Below, one piece after another: positions 10,782 through 19,229 of a stretch of 64,000 nt of DNA. The notes under the pieces are model-generated. The model saw only the letters and a list, made by a program, of their open reading frames with translations. It had not been told where the DNA came from and ran no database searches. The translations under genes were made by a program, and so were the position numbers. This DNA comes from CAWGUU01 sp963825765 (GTDB lineage: Bacteria > Actinomycetota > Acidimicrobiia > Acidimicrobiales > AC-14): NCBI GenBank assembly GCA_963825765.1, contig CAWGUU010000007.1:62001-126000 (forward strand), written 5' to 3'. How positions within the stretch are numbered: position 1 is the first letter of the stretch; each line of letters starts with the position of its first letter.

Positions 10782-11954
10782 TCAGGTCACGATCGTGACG
10801 CCGAAGCGGCTGGCGATCGTGCTCCACTTCTCGGCGTACATCGTCGATCCCGAGACCGCGATGTTCATGCCTCTGGCGTGGATGCCGAGCGCCGGGTCGT
10901 TGGCGTAGACGTAGAAGGGCGAACCCGAGTCGCCGGGCTGGAGAGCCAGGCCGCCGGTGTAGGTGACGAGGCCGGGAGTACAGCCGGCGGAGTCACAGAA
11001 CTGGCCGTAGAGGCCGGTCACCGTGTGCCCGCAACCCTCGCCGGAGGTCTGGCCGCTGTGGCAGTAGTTGGTGAACCCGACGACCGGGTCGCCGGCGCCG
11101 AGGAACCGCCTGGTCCCGTTGGACACGACCGGGCCGATGTACGCGTAGTTCCCGTAGGAGCTGCCACCGAGGAGCTCCATGTCCCAGGTCGGGAACGGCG
11201 CACGGTTCACGACGGTGCCCCAGCCGTAGTACGGGGAGCCCGGCGACCAGACGGACTGGTTGGCCAGGAAGCAGTGACCCGCCGTCACCATGAACCGGGT
11301 TCCTGCGCTGTTCTGCACGGACATGCCGCTGGTGCAGGTGCCACCACCGTTGGTGATCGACGAACCGGCCCAATGCGGGGTGGAGTCGCTCACACGGGTG
11401 GCGCGGCGGGGTTCGCCCTGCACGACTTCGATGGCGTCGGGGAACTCGGCGACGAGGCCGGCGGCGACCTCGGCGGGAGCGTCGGTCTCGACGATCATGA
11501 CGCCCCGGTCCAGATCGAGGTGGCTGGCGTAGCTGTGCTCACCGGCGCGGGCCTGGATCGACTCGTTGATGCCCTCGACGGTGTCCTTGGTGATGGGCTT
11601 GCGCTCGATGGCGGTGACGATCTGCCCACCGCCGACCTCACGGGGAGAGATGTCGCTGCCACGGCCGGAGGCGGGGACGACCACGACGAGCCGCTCCTTC
11701 GCCGCGTCCCAGCGGACGCCGAGGGCGCCCCGGGACTCGACCAGTTTCTCGAGCCGGGCCGCGGCCTGCTCAATGGCCCGCGAGCGCTGGTCGGCGACGC
11801 TCGGGGGGCGGGGGGCAGCGGCGGGCGGCTCCTGGCCCGGCGTCTCCGCGGCGTGCGCCGGGATCGCGAGCGACAGAAGCATCGGGATGGCGAGGAGCAG
11901 GGCAACAAGGATGGGCCGGCGCCGACGGCGCCGAGGGGTGGTGATCTCGTTCAC
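10782..11954 (-). CDS. Secreted S1-family serine protease with propeptide
   Basis: A 390-residue preproprotein. GTG at 11954 follows a GGAG site. A signal peptide (RRRRRRPILVALLLAIPMLLSLAIPAHA) comes first, then about 130 residues of propeptide. The chymotrypsin-like domain starts near residue 185. The triad is visible as His227 (TAGHC), Asp258 (WDMELL) and Ser343 (GDSGSP). Several cysteine pairs fit disulphides. This layout matches alpha-lytic/streptogrisin-like proteases of actinobacteria that mature outside the cell. It is monocistronic and convergent with the lipoprotein gene. Confidence 0.9.
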   Translation of the reverse strand: MNEITTPRRRRRRPILVALLLAIPMLLSLAIPAHAAETPGQEPPAAAPRPPSVADQRSRAIEQAAARLEKLVESRGALGVRWDAAKERLVVVVPASGRGSDISPREVGGGQIVTAIERKPITKDTVEGINESIQARAGEHSYASHLDLDRGVMIVETDAPAEVAAGLVAEFPDAIEVVQGEPRRATRVSDSTPHWAGSSITNGGGTCTSGMSVQNSAGTRFMVTAGHCFLANQSVWSPGSPYYGWGTVVNRAPFPTWDMELLGGSSYGNYAYIGPVVSNGTRRFLGAGDPVVGFTNYCHSGQTSGEGCGHTVTGLYGQFCDSAGCTPGLVTYTGGLALQPGDSGSPFYVYANDPALGIHARGMNIAVSGSTMYAEKWSTIASRFGVTIVT

Positions 11955-12122
11955 GTGTTCTCCAGTGGTTGTGGTCGGCGCCCTTCGCGAAGGGCCGGGA
12001 GCGGCGTCGCCGCTACCCTCGACAGAGCCACGGAGACGCCGTCTGATACGTCGGACGACGTGGAGCAGGCTGCGAGCACCGCTCGGCTGCGCCGAGACTG
12101 ACCGACCAGCAAGACTGGCGGG

Positions 12123-12494
12123 ATGCTCGATCACCTCTCGATCCAATGTGCTGACCTGGCGGCCAGCGCGGCGTTCTACGACGCGGTCCTGGCCACGGTG
12201 GGGGGCCGTCGCATCCTCGACTTCGGCCAGGTGATCGGTTTCGGCGTCCCGCCCATGCCGGACTTCTGGATCGGACCCAGGACGACGGGGGAGGGTTTTC
12301 GGGAGTGCCACATCGCGTTCACCGCCCCCGACCGGGCCGCGGTGATGGCGTTCTTCGAGGCCGCCGTCGGTGCGGGGGCGGAGGCGCTGCACGAGCCGAG
12401 GGTCCGGCCCGAGTATCACCCGAACTACTTCGGGGCCTTCGTCCGCGATCCCGACGGAAACAACGTCGAGGCGGTCTGCCACAGACCGGAGTAG
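12123..12494 (+). CDS. VOC (glyoxalase-like) family protein
   Basis: A 123-residue single-subunit VOC protein with the usual beginning LDHLSIQCADLAASAAFYDAVL and the C-terminal metal-ligand strand FVRDPDGNNVEAVCH. It fits the glyoxalase/bleomycin-resistance/dioxygenase superfamily. The substrate cannot be deduced. It is convergent with the large ABC ATPase gene. Confidence 0.88.
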   Translation: MLDHLSIQCADLAASAAFYDAVLATVGGRRILDFGQVIGFGVPPMPDFWIGPRTTGEGFRECHIAFTAPDRAAVMAFFEAAVGAGAEALHEPRVRPEYHPNYFGAFVRDPDGNNVEAVCHRPE

Positions 12495-12528
12495 CTCGGT
12501 GGCGCCTGCCGATCAGCCGGGGGAAGCT

Positions 12529-14634
12529 TCAGCCGGCCGATGGGCTCTCGGGGAAGTGGCACGCCACCGGGTGACCCTGGCCACGCTCGACCAGCTGGGG
12601 TTCCTCGGCGGCGCAGATCTCGGCCGCCTTCCAGCACCGCGTGCGGAACCGGCATCCCGACGGGGGCGCCGCCGGATCGGGAAGCTCGCCCTGGAGGATG
12701 ACCCGCCGCCGGCCGCGCTCGACAGTGGGGTCAGGGACGGGCACGGCGGCCAGGAGGGCGACGGTGTAGGGATGGGCGGGCCGCTCGTAGACCTCGGCGG
12801 GGGGCCCGATCTCGACGATGCGGCCCAGGTACATCACGGCCACCCGGTGGGCGATGTGGCTGACCACCGACAGGTCGTGGGCGATGAACAGGTAGGTGAG
12901 GCCGAGCTCGTCGCGGAGGCGTTCGAGCAGGTCGAGAACTCCCGCCTGGACGCTCACGTCGAGGGCGGACACCGGCTCGTCGAGCACGACCAGGTCCGGC
13001 TCGAGGGCGAGGGCGCGGGCCAGGCCGACCCTCTGGCGCTGGCCGCTGGACAGCTGGTGGGGAAAGCGATGGGCGGCGTCCGGGCCGAGGTTGACCAGGC
13101 CCAACAGCTCCTCGACTCTTTCCCTGGACTCGTCCGCCGAACTGCCCATGACCACCAACGGCTCGGCCACGGACGCCGACACGGTCGTGCGCGGGTCGAG
13201 CGTCGAGGCGGAGTCCTGGAAGACGATCTGCATGTGCCGCCGGAGCAGGCGCAGGTCGAGGCGCGGCAGCGACAGCACGTCCTCGCCCAGGAAGCGGATC
13301 TCTCCGGCGGTGGGCTCCACCAGCCGGAGCACGCAGCGGGCGACCGTCGACTTCCCGCATCCCGACTCGCCCACCAGGCCGAGCGTCTCGCCCCGGGCGA
13401 GGTCGAACGAGACGCCGGCCACGGCCTGGATCGACCGGCTGGAGCGGCGCAGCCCGGTGCCCGGCAGGGGGAACTCCTTGACCAGGTCGCGGACGGTGAG
13501 GATCGGCTCGTCGTCGCCTGCCGCCGTTGCCGGTGCAGCCGCCGCCTCCTCCGTCTCCCGAGGTCGCGGCGTGACCGAGATCGGGCGCGCCTCGAAGATC
13601 CGGCCGGCCAGCACGCACGCGGTCTCGACGCCGTCGACGGCGCGCAGGTCGGGCACCTCGTCGCCGCAGCCCGGCTCGACGTGGGGGCAGCGCGGCGCGA
13701 AGGCGCAGCCCCCGGGAAGGTCATACGGCGAGGGCGCGGCGCCCTCGATGGCGCCGCCCCGTCGGGCGTGGGAGCCGTCGAGCCGGGCGCAGGCGGCGAG
13801 CAGGGCACGCGTGTACGGATGCCTCGAGGCGTGGAAGACCCGGTCGGCGGGGCCGCGCTCCACCACCCGCCCCGCGTACATCACCGCCACCTCGTCGGCC
13901 AGGCCGGCCACGACGCCCAGGTCGTGGCTGATGAGCACCATGGCCATCCCCCGTTCGGCGCACACCGTCCGGAGGAGCTCGAGCAGCTGAGCCTGCACCG
14001 TGACGTCCAGGGCGGTCGTCGGCTCGTCCGCGATCAGCACGTCGGGATCGTTGGCTATGGCCATGGCGATCATGGCCCTCTGGCACATGCCCCCGGACAG
14101 CTCGTGCGGGAAGGCCCGGGCGGAACGGGCGGGCTGGGCCATTCCGACGAGCTCCAGCAGCTCCTCCGCCCTCCGGGCCGCCGCCTTGCGGTCCACCGCC
14201 GGATCGTGCAGCCGGATCCCCTCGGCGACCTGGTAGCCGACCGGGAGCGCCGGGTTGAGCGAGCTGACAGCGTCCTCGAAGATCATTCCGATCTTGGCGC
14301 CCCGGAAGCCCCGCAGCTCCCGGGGCGGGATGCCCAGCAGCTCGGTCCCGCGGTGGCGGACAGAACCGGTCGCGACGGCCGTCGCCGGCAACAGTCCGAG
14401 GACCGACAAGGCGGTGAGGCTCTTTCCCGAGCCGGACTCCCCGACGATGCCCAGGACCCGGCCCTTCGCCACGCTGAGCGTGACGCCGCGTACCGCGCGC
14501 GCCACGCCGTCCGCCGTGTGCAACTCGATGTGCAGGTCCTCGATCTCGAGGACCGGGCCATCGACCTCGGGCGTCAGGCCACGAACCAGTCGGTGTCGAC
14601 CACCACGGCATCGGTCGGGCCGCTCACCCGGCAC
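12529..14634 (-). CDS. Fused dipeptide/oligopeptide ABC transporter ATPase (DppD-DppF type)
   Basis: A 701-residue protein with two complete nucleotide-binding domains. NBD1 has Walker A GESGSGKS, signature LSGGMCQR and Walker B VLIADEP. NBD2 has GESGCGKS, LSSGQRQR and VVLDEP. Both end in the Cys-rich OppD/OppF C-terminal motif (CAFAPRCP; CRFRTRCW). The NBD1 Q-loop has Glu120 (MIFED) where Gln is expected. The GTG at 14634 overlaps the preceding gene by 61 bases; a start nearer 14574 is possible because the ATPase homology begins there. It is the third gene of the leftward operon with the subtilase. The matching permeases lie on the other side of the divergent promoter. Confidence 0.9.
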   Translation of the reverse strand: MPGERPDRCRGGRHRLVRGLTPEVDGPVLEIEDLHIELHTADGVARAVRGVTLSVAKGRVLGIVGESGSGKSLTALSVLGLLPATAVATGSVRHRGTELLGIPPRELRGFRGAKIGMIFEDAVSSLNPALPVGYQVAEGIRLHDPAVDRKAAARRAEELLELVGMAQPARSARAFPHELSGGMCQRAMIAMAIANDPDVLIADEPTTALDVTVQAQLLELLRTVCAERGMAMVLISHDLGVVAGLADEVAVMYAGRVVERGPADRVFHASRHPYTRALLAACARLDGSHARRGGAIEGAAPSPYDLPGGCAFAPRCPHVEPGCGDEVPDLRAVDGVETACVLAGRIFEARPISVTPRPRETEEAAAAPATAAGDDEPILTVRDLVKEFPLPGTGLRRSSRSIQAVAGVSFDLARGETLGLVGESGCGKSTVARCVLRLVEPTAGEIRFLGEDVLSLPRLDLRLLRRHMQIVFQDSASTLDPRTTVSASVAEPLVVMGSSADESRERVEELLGLVNLGPDAAHRFPHQLSSGQRQRVGLARALALEPDLVVLDEPVSALDVSVQAGVLDLLERLRDELGLTYLFIAHDLSVVSHIAHRVAVMYLGRIVEIGPPAEVYERPAHPYTVALLAAVPVPDPTVERGRRRVILQGELPDPAAPPSGCRFRTRCWKAAEICAAEEPQLVERGQGHPVACHFPESPSAG

Positions 14635-15053
14635 CGAATGCTCACCGGGCCCGGCTCGATGTCGGTCGTGACGAACCGGCCGAGGTCGTCGACGTCGGCG
14701 GCCAGCACACCACCCCGATGGCGGACCTCGACGCGGCCGGACTGGGCCGGTACGAGCTGGCCCACGAGGCGACGGCGGGCCCCGACGGCCACTGCCTCCA
14801 GCTCCACGGTGACGTCAGCCGCCTCGAAGGTGAGAAGGCGGGAGGCGGGGGCGCCACGCACGAGGGCCATCCGGTCGGTGTCGACGACGGAGTCGTAGGT
14901 GAGCGCGGCGAGCTCGGCGTCGAGGTCGCGCATGATGAACCCGGCCTCGGCGGCGGCCAGGAGCTCGGGTGGGACGGGGTCGACGTGCGACACCACGTCC
15001 CGCAGCTCGGCGAGGAGATCGGCATCCTCGTCGTCCATTGCGAATCCGGTCAT
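14574..15053 (-). CDS. Conserved acidic protein of subtilase/CHAT loci, 159 residues
   Basis: ATG at 15053 has a perfect AGGAGG site. The N-terminal part is acidic and helical (DADLLAELRDVVSHVDPVPPE). The C-terminal half is a beta-sandwich-like region (VTVELEAVAVGARRRLVGQL ... GRFVTTDIEPGPVSIRC) resembling carboxypeptidase-regulatory or Ig-like folds. I recall proteins of this shape beside CHAT and sigma-factor genes in actinobacteria, but I cannot name a family. It lies between the subtilase and the DppDF ATPase and overlaps the latter, so it is probably translated with them. Confidence 0.75.
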   Translation of the reverse strand: MTGFAMDDEDADLLAELRDVVSHVDPVPPELLAAAEAGFIMRDLDAELAALTYDSVVDTDRMALVRGAPASRLLTFEAADVTVELEAVAVGARRRLVGQLVPAQSGRVEVRHRGGVLAADVDDLGRFVTTDIEPGPVSIRCRVSGPTDAVVVDTDWFVA

Positions 15054-15178
15054 ACGGACCTCCTCTTCATGTGAGGGAGAACCTTCAGATTCGCCGCTGA
15101 TACCACCGATTTGGCGGCGGAGACGTTTGGCTCCGTCGGTACGGAACCCATCGCAGGGCTCTGACCCCGAACGTACCC

Positions 15179-15207
15179 CCGGCCGGCTCGGCTTTCGAGC
15201 CGGCCGG
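15179..15207 (-). terminator. 12-bp GC-rich hairpin after the subtilase gene
   Basis: CCGGCCGGCTCG (15179-15190) and CGAGCCGGCCGG (15196-15207) are perfect arms around a 5-base loop. It sits 43 bases beyond the subtilase stop and 126 bases before the 159-residue gene, so it may terminate or attenuate the leftward transcript. No T-run follows, as is common at high GC. Confidence 0.65.
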
Positions 15208-15249
15208 CCAGGGGTGTGACGAGTACGCCGCGAGGCGCGTCGCCGACGA

Positions 15250-16521
15250 TCAGGACCAGCTCGGCGCGTACACCGGCACGCCGATGTCGTAGTCGTCGTC
15301 GCGGAGTCGCTTCTTGCCGCCGAGAAGCTTGAAGGCAGCCTCGGCGCCGTTGACGCCGTCCCGCTCCATGATGTCGGCGATCGCCCCGGCGACCCGTGCC
15401 GCCGCGAAGCAAGTTCCGCTCCAATAGGCACGACCGGCGAACGTCATGTCCACGATCTCCCCGTCGGCCGGGCCGGTCGGGTCCGTGCTCCCGTGGATCT
15501 TCACCTTGGTCTTCCCGGAGAGGAACGTGCTCCTCGCCTTGACGCCCGGAGCACAGGCGTCCACCCAGGCCCCGTAGTTGCTGAAGGGCGCCTTGGCCGG
15601 TTCGGAGCCGTAGGCGGCGACGCCGATCACGCCTTTCAGCGCGGCAGGGTACTCGGGCTCCTCCATGCCGGCGTTCCCGGCCGGTGCCACACACTGCACC
15701 CAGGGCCTCGCCGCCCACAGGTCGGCGAGCGCCTCCTCGGTGGCGGGAAGGCCGATGTTGGCGTAGGTGCGTCCCGCCGCCGAGATGAGCAGGACGTCGA
15801 TGTCGTCCGGCAGCCGGCGGATGGCGTCGGCGATCTCCGTATCGGTCGTCCGGCCCCCGCCGTTCAGGATCTTCTCCATAACGACTGTCGCCCAGGGCGC
15901 GTGCTGAAGGACGAGCCCGGCGACGAAGGTTCCGTGGCCGTCGTAGTCGGCCAACTGGACTGGGATGGGAGGCTGGTTCTCGGGGTTGGTGCTCGTCACA
16001 CCCTGACCCGTGACCCGTTCGACCCTCCCGTCGAGCCAACCGTGCTTGTAGAACTCGCCGTTGTCGAGCACCGCCACCCGCGTCGACGTCGCCCGGCGCG
16101 GCGGCGGCGCAGCCAGGTCGTCGGCCGCCGGGGCAGGCGAGCTGCCGGTTCCCCTGATGCTGCCGTGCGAGCTGCCGACGAGCACGTGGTTGGGGCTGAC
16201 GCGGAACATCTGCTTGTCCGTCTTCTCGTACGGTGGTAGTCGCGATGCCGAGCGCTCGTCCGCCCGCAGCCGGGTCACGAGCTCGCTGACGGGGATGCGG
16301 TCGTCGCCGAGGCGCATGCGGACCCAGCGTGCGCTGTGGTCGACGCGCTGCACCTCCATGCCCCACTCACCGAGCAGGTACTCGACCTCTTCGCTGTCCT
16401 CGACGGCGACCAGCAGCTCGCGCTTCTTGTAGAGATAGCTGCCGCCGTCGATGTGCTTCGACCAGCCGACGTCCTTCCCGTATATCTCGCCGCCCGGTGC
16501 AGATCCCGTCACGTCCGACAT
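15250..16521 (-). CDS. S8 subtilisin-like peptidase with cysteine at the catalytic serine position
   Basis: 423 residues; ATG at 16521 follows AAGGGGG. No signal peptide or membrane helix is seen, so it is probably cytoplasmic. An N-terminal 140-residue domain (KKRELLVAVEDSEEVEYLL) precedes the subtilase fold. The triad positions are Asp153 (VAVLDNGEF) and His196 (DYDGHGTFVAG); the nucleophile position is Cys371 in SGTCFAAARVAG, where nearly all subtilases have SGTS. Oxyanion Asn283 (PAGNAG) is kept. It is transcribed divergently from the CHAT protease, with 97 bases between. The intact Asp, His and Asn argue for an active cysteine-type variant rather than decay. Confidence 0.9.
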   Translation of the reverse strand: MSDVTGSAPGGEIYGKDVGWSKHIDGGSYLYKKRELLVAVEDSEEVEYLLGEWGMEVQRVDHSARWVRMRLGDDRIPVSELVTRLRADERSASRLPPYEKTDKQMFRVSPNHVLVGSSHGSIRGTGSSPAPAADDLAAPPPRRATSTRVAVLDNGEFYKHGWLDGRVERVTGQGVTSTNPENQPPIPVQLADYDGHGTFVAGLVLQHAPWATVVMEKILNGGGRTTDTEIADAIRRLPDDIDVLLISAAGRTYANIGLPATEEALADLWAARPWVQCVAPAGNAGMEEPEYPAALKGVIGVAAYGSEPAKAPFSNYGAWVDACAPGVKARSTFLSGKTKVKIHGSTDPTGPADGEIVDMTFAGRAYWSGTCFAAARVAGAIADIMERDGVNGAEAAFKLLGGKKRLRDDDYDIGVPVYAPSWS

Positions 16522-16618
16522 CACGCCCCCTTGTACATCGCTTGCTAGGACGATGCGGGTCGAGGTCTCCCTGATACAAAATTTCCGGAGAAACATCTGC
16601 ACTCGCAGGAGTAGCTTC
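16522..16618. promoter_or_regulatory. Divergent promoter region of the subtilase and CHAT operons
   Basis: These 97 bases must hold the start signals for both operons. They are more AT-rich than the surroundings (CTGATACAAAATTT at 16571-16584) and contain a TGTACA palindrome at 16531-16536. I cannot assign sigma-factor boxes with confidence. Confidence 0.4.
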
Positions 16619-19210
16619 GTGACCACGAATCGCACGGCGGCCCGAGCGGGCGACACAGCGCAGGCACCAGTCCCCCTTCGGGAGGGGCCGGCCGAGGCGT
16701 CGGAGAGGGAGCGACACCTGGCCGAGGCGGCGTGCGACCGGCGCGAGCTCGCTCTGGCGCTTCGCCATCTCCGGCGCGCGGTTCGTATCGCCGACGATGC
16801 CGGGCTGGCGAGCCACGCCGGCCGAGCCCGAACGCTTCTGGCCGGCGTGCTCGCCGCACGCGGCGACTTCGCCGGAGCCGACCGGGAGGCCGGCAAAGCG
16901 GCCGCCGTGCTCGAAGGCGTCGACCTGGCGCGACTGATCTCCCAGCGGGCCTACGTCGACTACACGAGAGGGCGCCTGACCGAAGCGCTCGCCGGGCTGC
17001 ATCGGGCTCTGCCCGCTCTGCGCCGGGCCAAGGACAGGGCCTACGAGGCCAGCGCGCTGACAAACCGCGGCCTGGTGCAGGCCCACCAGGGCGCGTTCTC
17101 CGCGGCGAAGGCGGACCTGATTCTCTCGGGAGTGCTCTTCCGGTCGCTCGATGACCACCGCAGCGCGGCCGACGTCCAGCTCAACCTGGGCTGGCTGGCC
17201 GCGCGGCGGGGCGACATACCCGAGGCGTTGGCCTGGTTCGACGACGCCGACGAGTACTTCCGGCGGGAAGGCGTCGTCGAACCCGCCGCCCTGTTCGACC
17301 GGTGCGAGGCCCTGCTGGCGGCGCGGCTGGCCACCGAGGCCCGCCGCACCGCAGCCGAGGCGGTGGAGCGCCTCTCCCGGGAGGGCATGGCCTCGCTCGT
17401 CGCCGAGGCGCAGCTCCGGCTCTCCGAGGCCGCGCTCCTCGAGGGCGACGTCGCCGCCGCCGCCACTGCCGCGGCCGAAGCGCTGCGAGCCTTCAGCCGG
17501 CAGCGACGTCCGAGCTTCGCGGCGCTGGCTCGATACGCCGGGCTGCGCGCCGCCTGGATGGGCGGCGACCGCTCGAGGGTCCTGGTCGGCGTGGGCCGGC
17601 GTGCGGCCAACGCGCTGGCCGACACCGGATGGGCGGTGGCCGCCCTCGACGCCCGACTCATCGTCGCCCAGGTGGCACTTTCGACCGGCCAGGTCGAGAT
17701 CGCCCGCGAGGAGCTGGCCCGAGGCCGGTCCGCCCGCCGCCGGGGCACCGCCCACCTTCGGTCCCGCCTGTGGCACGGTGAGGCGCTCCTGCGCATGGCC
17801 GACGGCGACCGGCCTGGGGCGGACCGGGCGCTCCGGGCGGGGATGAGGGTCATCGACACCCATCGTGCCGCCCTGGGCGCCACCGAGCTGCGGGTGTACG
17901 CGTCGGCCCACGCCGCCGACCTGGCCTGCCTCGGCCTGCGCCTGGCCATCGATGACGGCAGCGCCGAGCGGACATTTGCCTGGGCGGAGCGCTGGCGGGC
18001 CGGATCGCTGCACCTCCGGCCGGTCCGGCCCCCCTCCGACGCCGACCTCGACCGTGACCTGGCCGAGCTCCGGCGTCTGTCGTGCGAACTGGCCGAGGCT
18101 GCCGCCGGAGGGCGCGACACCACTCGCCTGCTGGCCAGGCAGGCGGCATTGGAAGAGGCCGTGCGCCGCCGGGCCCGGCATGCCACCGGCGAACCGCTCT
18201 ACCGCTCACTCCCGCTTCCTACGCCGGACGTGTTCCGCGTCGCTCTCGGCCCCCGCGCACTCGTTGAGCTGGTCGAGAGCGGCGGCCTGCTGCATGCCGT
18301 CGTCATCGCCGGCGGACGGCCCCGGCTGCACGCCCTCGGCCCCATCGCGCCAGTCGAGGCCGAGCTGAGCGGGCTCCGTTTCGCCCTTCGCCGTATGGCC
18401 ATGGGCCACCGTTCGGCCGCGTCGCGGCAGGCGACGCACGGAAGCATGACTCACGCCGCCCGGACCCTCGACCGCCTCCTGCTCGAGCCACTCGAGGCGG
18501 AGATCGGCGACCGCGATCTGGTGATCGTGCCCACCGGCGCCCTCCACGCCGTCCCGTGGTCGCTCCTGCCGTCGTGCACCGGCCGGGCCGTGTCCGTGGC
18601 GCCTTCGGCCGCCCTCTGGCACCGAGCCCGACGGGCCGGGATCGAGCCGGCCACGGGTGCGAGCGTCGTCCTCGTAGCCGGCCCGGGGCTGCCCGGCGCC
18701 GAGGCCGAGGTTTCCGATCTTCGGTCCAGCTATCCTGCCGCTCGTTGGCTGGGGGACGATACGGCGACGGTGGAGGCGGTCATGGCGGCGCTCGACGGAG
18801 CCGACCTCGCCCACGTGGCCGCGCACGGGCGGTTCCGCAGTGACAACGCGCTGTTCTCGTGCCTGGAGCTCGTCGACGGCCCTCTCACCGTGTACGACCT
18901 CGAGACCCTCGGTGTGGCCCCCAAGGTCCTGGTGCTGTCGGCGTGCGACTCGGGGTTGTCCGACGTCCATCCCGGCGACGAGCTGATGGGACTGGCCGCG
19001 GCCCTGTTCACCCTGGGCGCCCGCTGCCTGATCGCCACGGTCCTCCCGGTGGCCGATACGGTCGCCCGATCCCTGATGGTCGCTCTTCACGACGGGCTGC
19101 GCTCGGGTCGCTCGCCGGCCACCGCTCTCGCCCGTGCCCAGACCGAAGTGATGGCCGACGAGGGAGCCGTCGCCGCCTCGGCCAGCTTTGTGTGCTTCGG
19201 TGCCGGGTGA
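16619..19210 (+). CDS. TPR-CHAT domain caspase-like protease
   Basis: 863 residues. GTG at 16619 has AGGAG 7 bases upstream. The first about 450 residues are Ala/Leu/Arg-rich helical repeats of TPR type (for example ADVQLNLGWLAARRGDIPEAL). The C-terminal CHAT domain starts near residue 530. It has the expected His-Cys dyad: His736 (HVAAHG) and Cys776 (LSACDSG), followed by GDELMGLAAALFTLGA. CHAT proteases are caspase relatives (separase/HetF group) that cleave specific partner proteins on TPR-mediated activation. The stop is 19 bases before the peptide-binding lipoprotein, so it heads the rightward operon. Confidence 0.92.
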   Translation: MTTNRTAARAGDTAQAPVPLREGPAEASERERHLAEAACDRRELALALRHLRRAVRIADDAGLASHAGRARTLLAGVLAARGDFAGADREAGKAAAVLEGVDLARLISQRAYVDYTRGRLTEALAGLHRALPALRRAKDRAYEASALTNRGLVQAHQGAFSAAKADLILSGVLFRSLDDHRSAADVQLNLGWLAARRGDIPEALAWFDDADEYFRREGVVEPAALFDRCEALLAARLATEARRTAAEAVERLSREGMASLVAEAQLRLSEAALLEGDVAAAATAAAEALRAFSRQRRPSFAALARYAGLRAAWMGGDRSRVLVGVGRRAANALADTGWAVAALDARLIVAQVALSTGQVEIAREELARGRSARRRGTAHLRSRLWHGEALLRMADGDRPGADRALRAGMRVIDTHRAALGATELRVYASAHAADLACLGLRLAIDDGSAERTFAWAERWRAGSLHLRPVRPPSDADLDRDLAELRRLSCELAEAAAGGRDTTRLLARQAALEEAVRRRARHATGEPLYRSLPLPTPDVFRVALGPRALVELVESGGLLHAVVIAGGRPRLHALGPIAPVEAELSGLRFALRRMAMGHRSAASRQATHGSMTHAARTLDRLLLEPLEAEIGDRDLVIVPTGALHAVPWSLLPSCTGRAVSVAPSAALWHRARRAGIEPATGASVVLVAGPGLPGAEAEVSDLRSSYPAARWLGDDTATVEAVMAALDGADLAHVAAHGRFRSDNALFSCLELVDGPLTVYDLETLGVAPKVLVLSACDSGLSDVHPGDELMGLAAALFTLGARCLIATVLPVADTVARSLMVALHDGLRSGRSPATALARAQTEVMADEGAVAASASFVCFGAG

Positions 19211-19229
19211 CCCCCGTGCGCAAGGCGGC

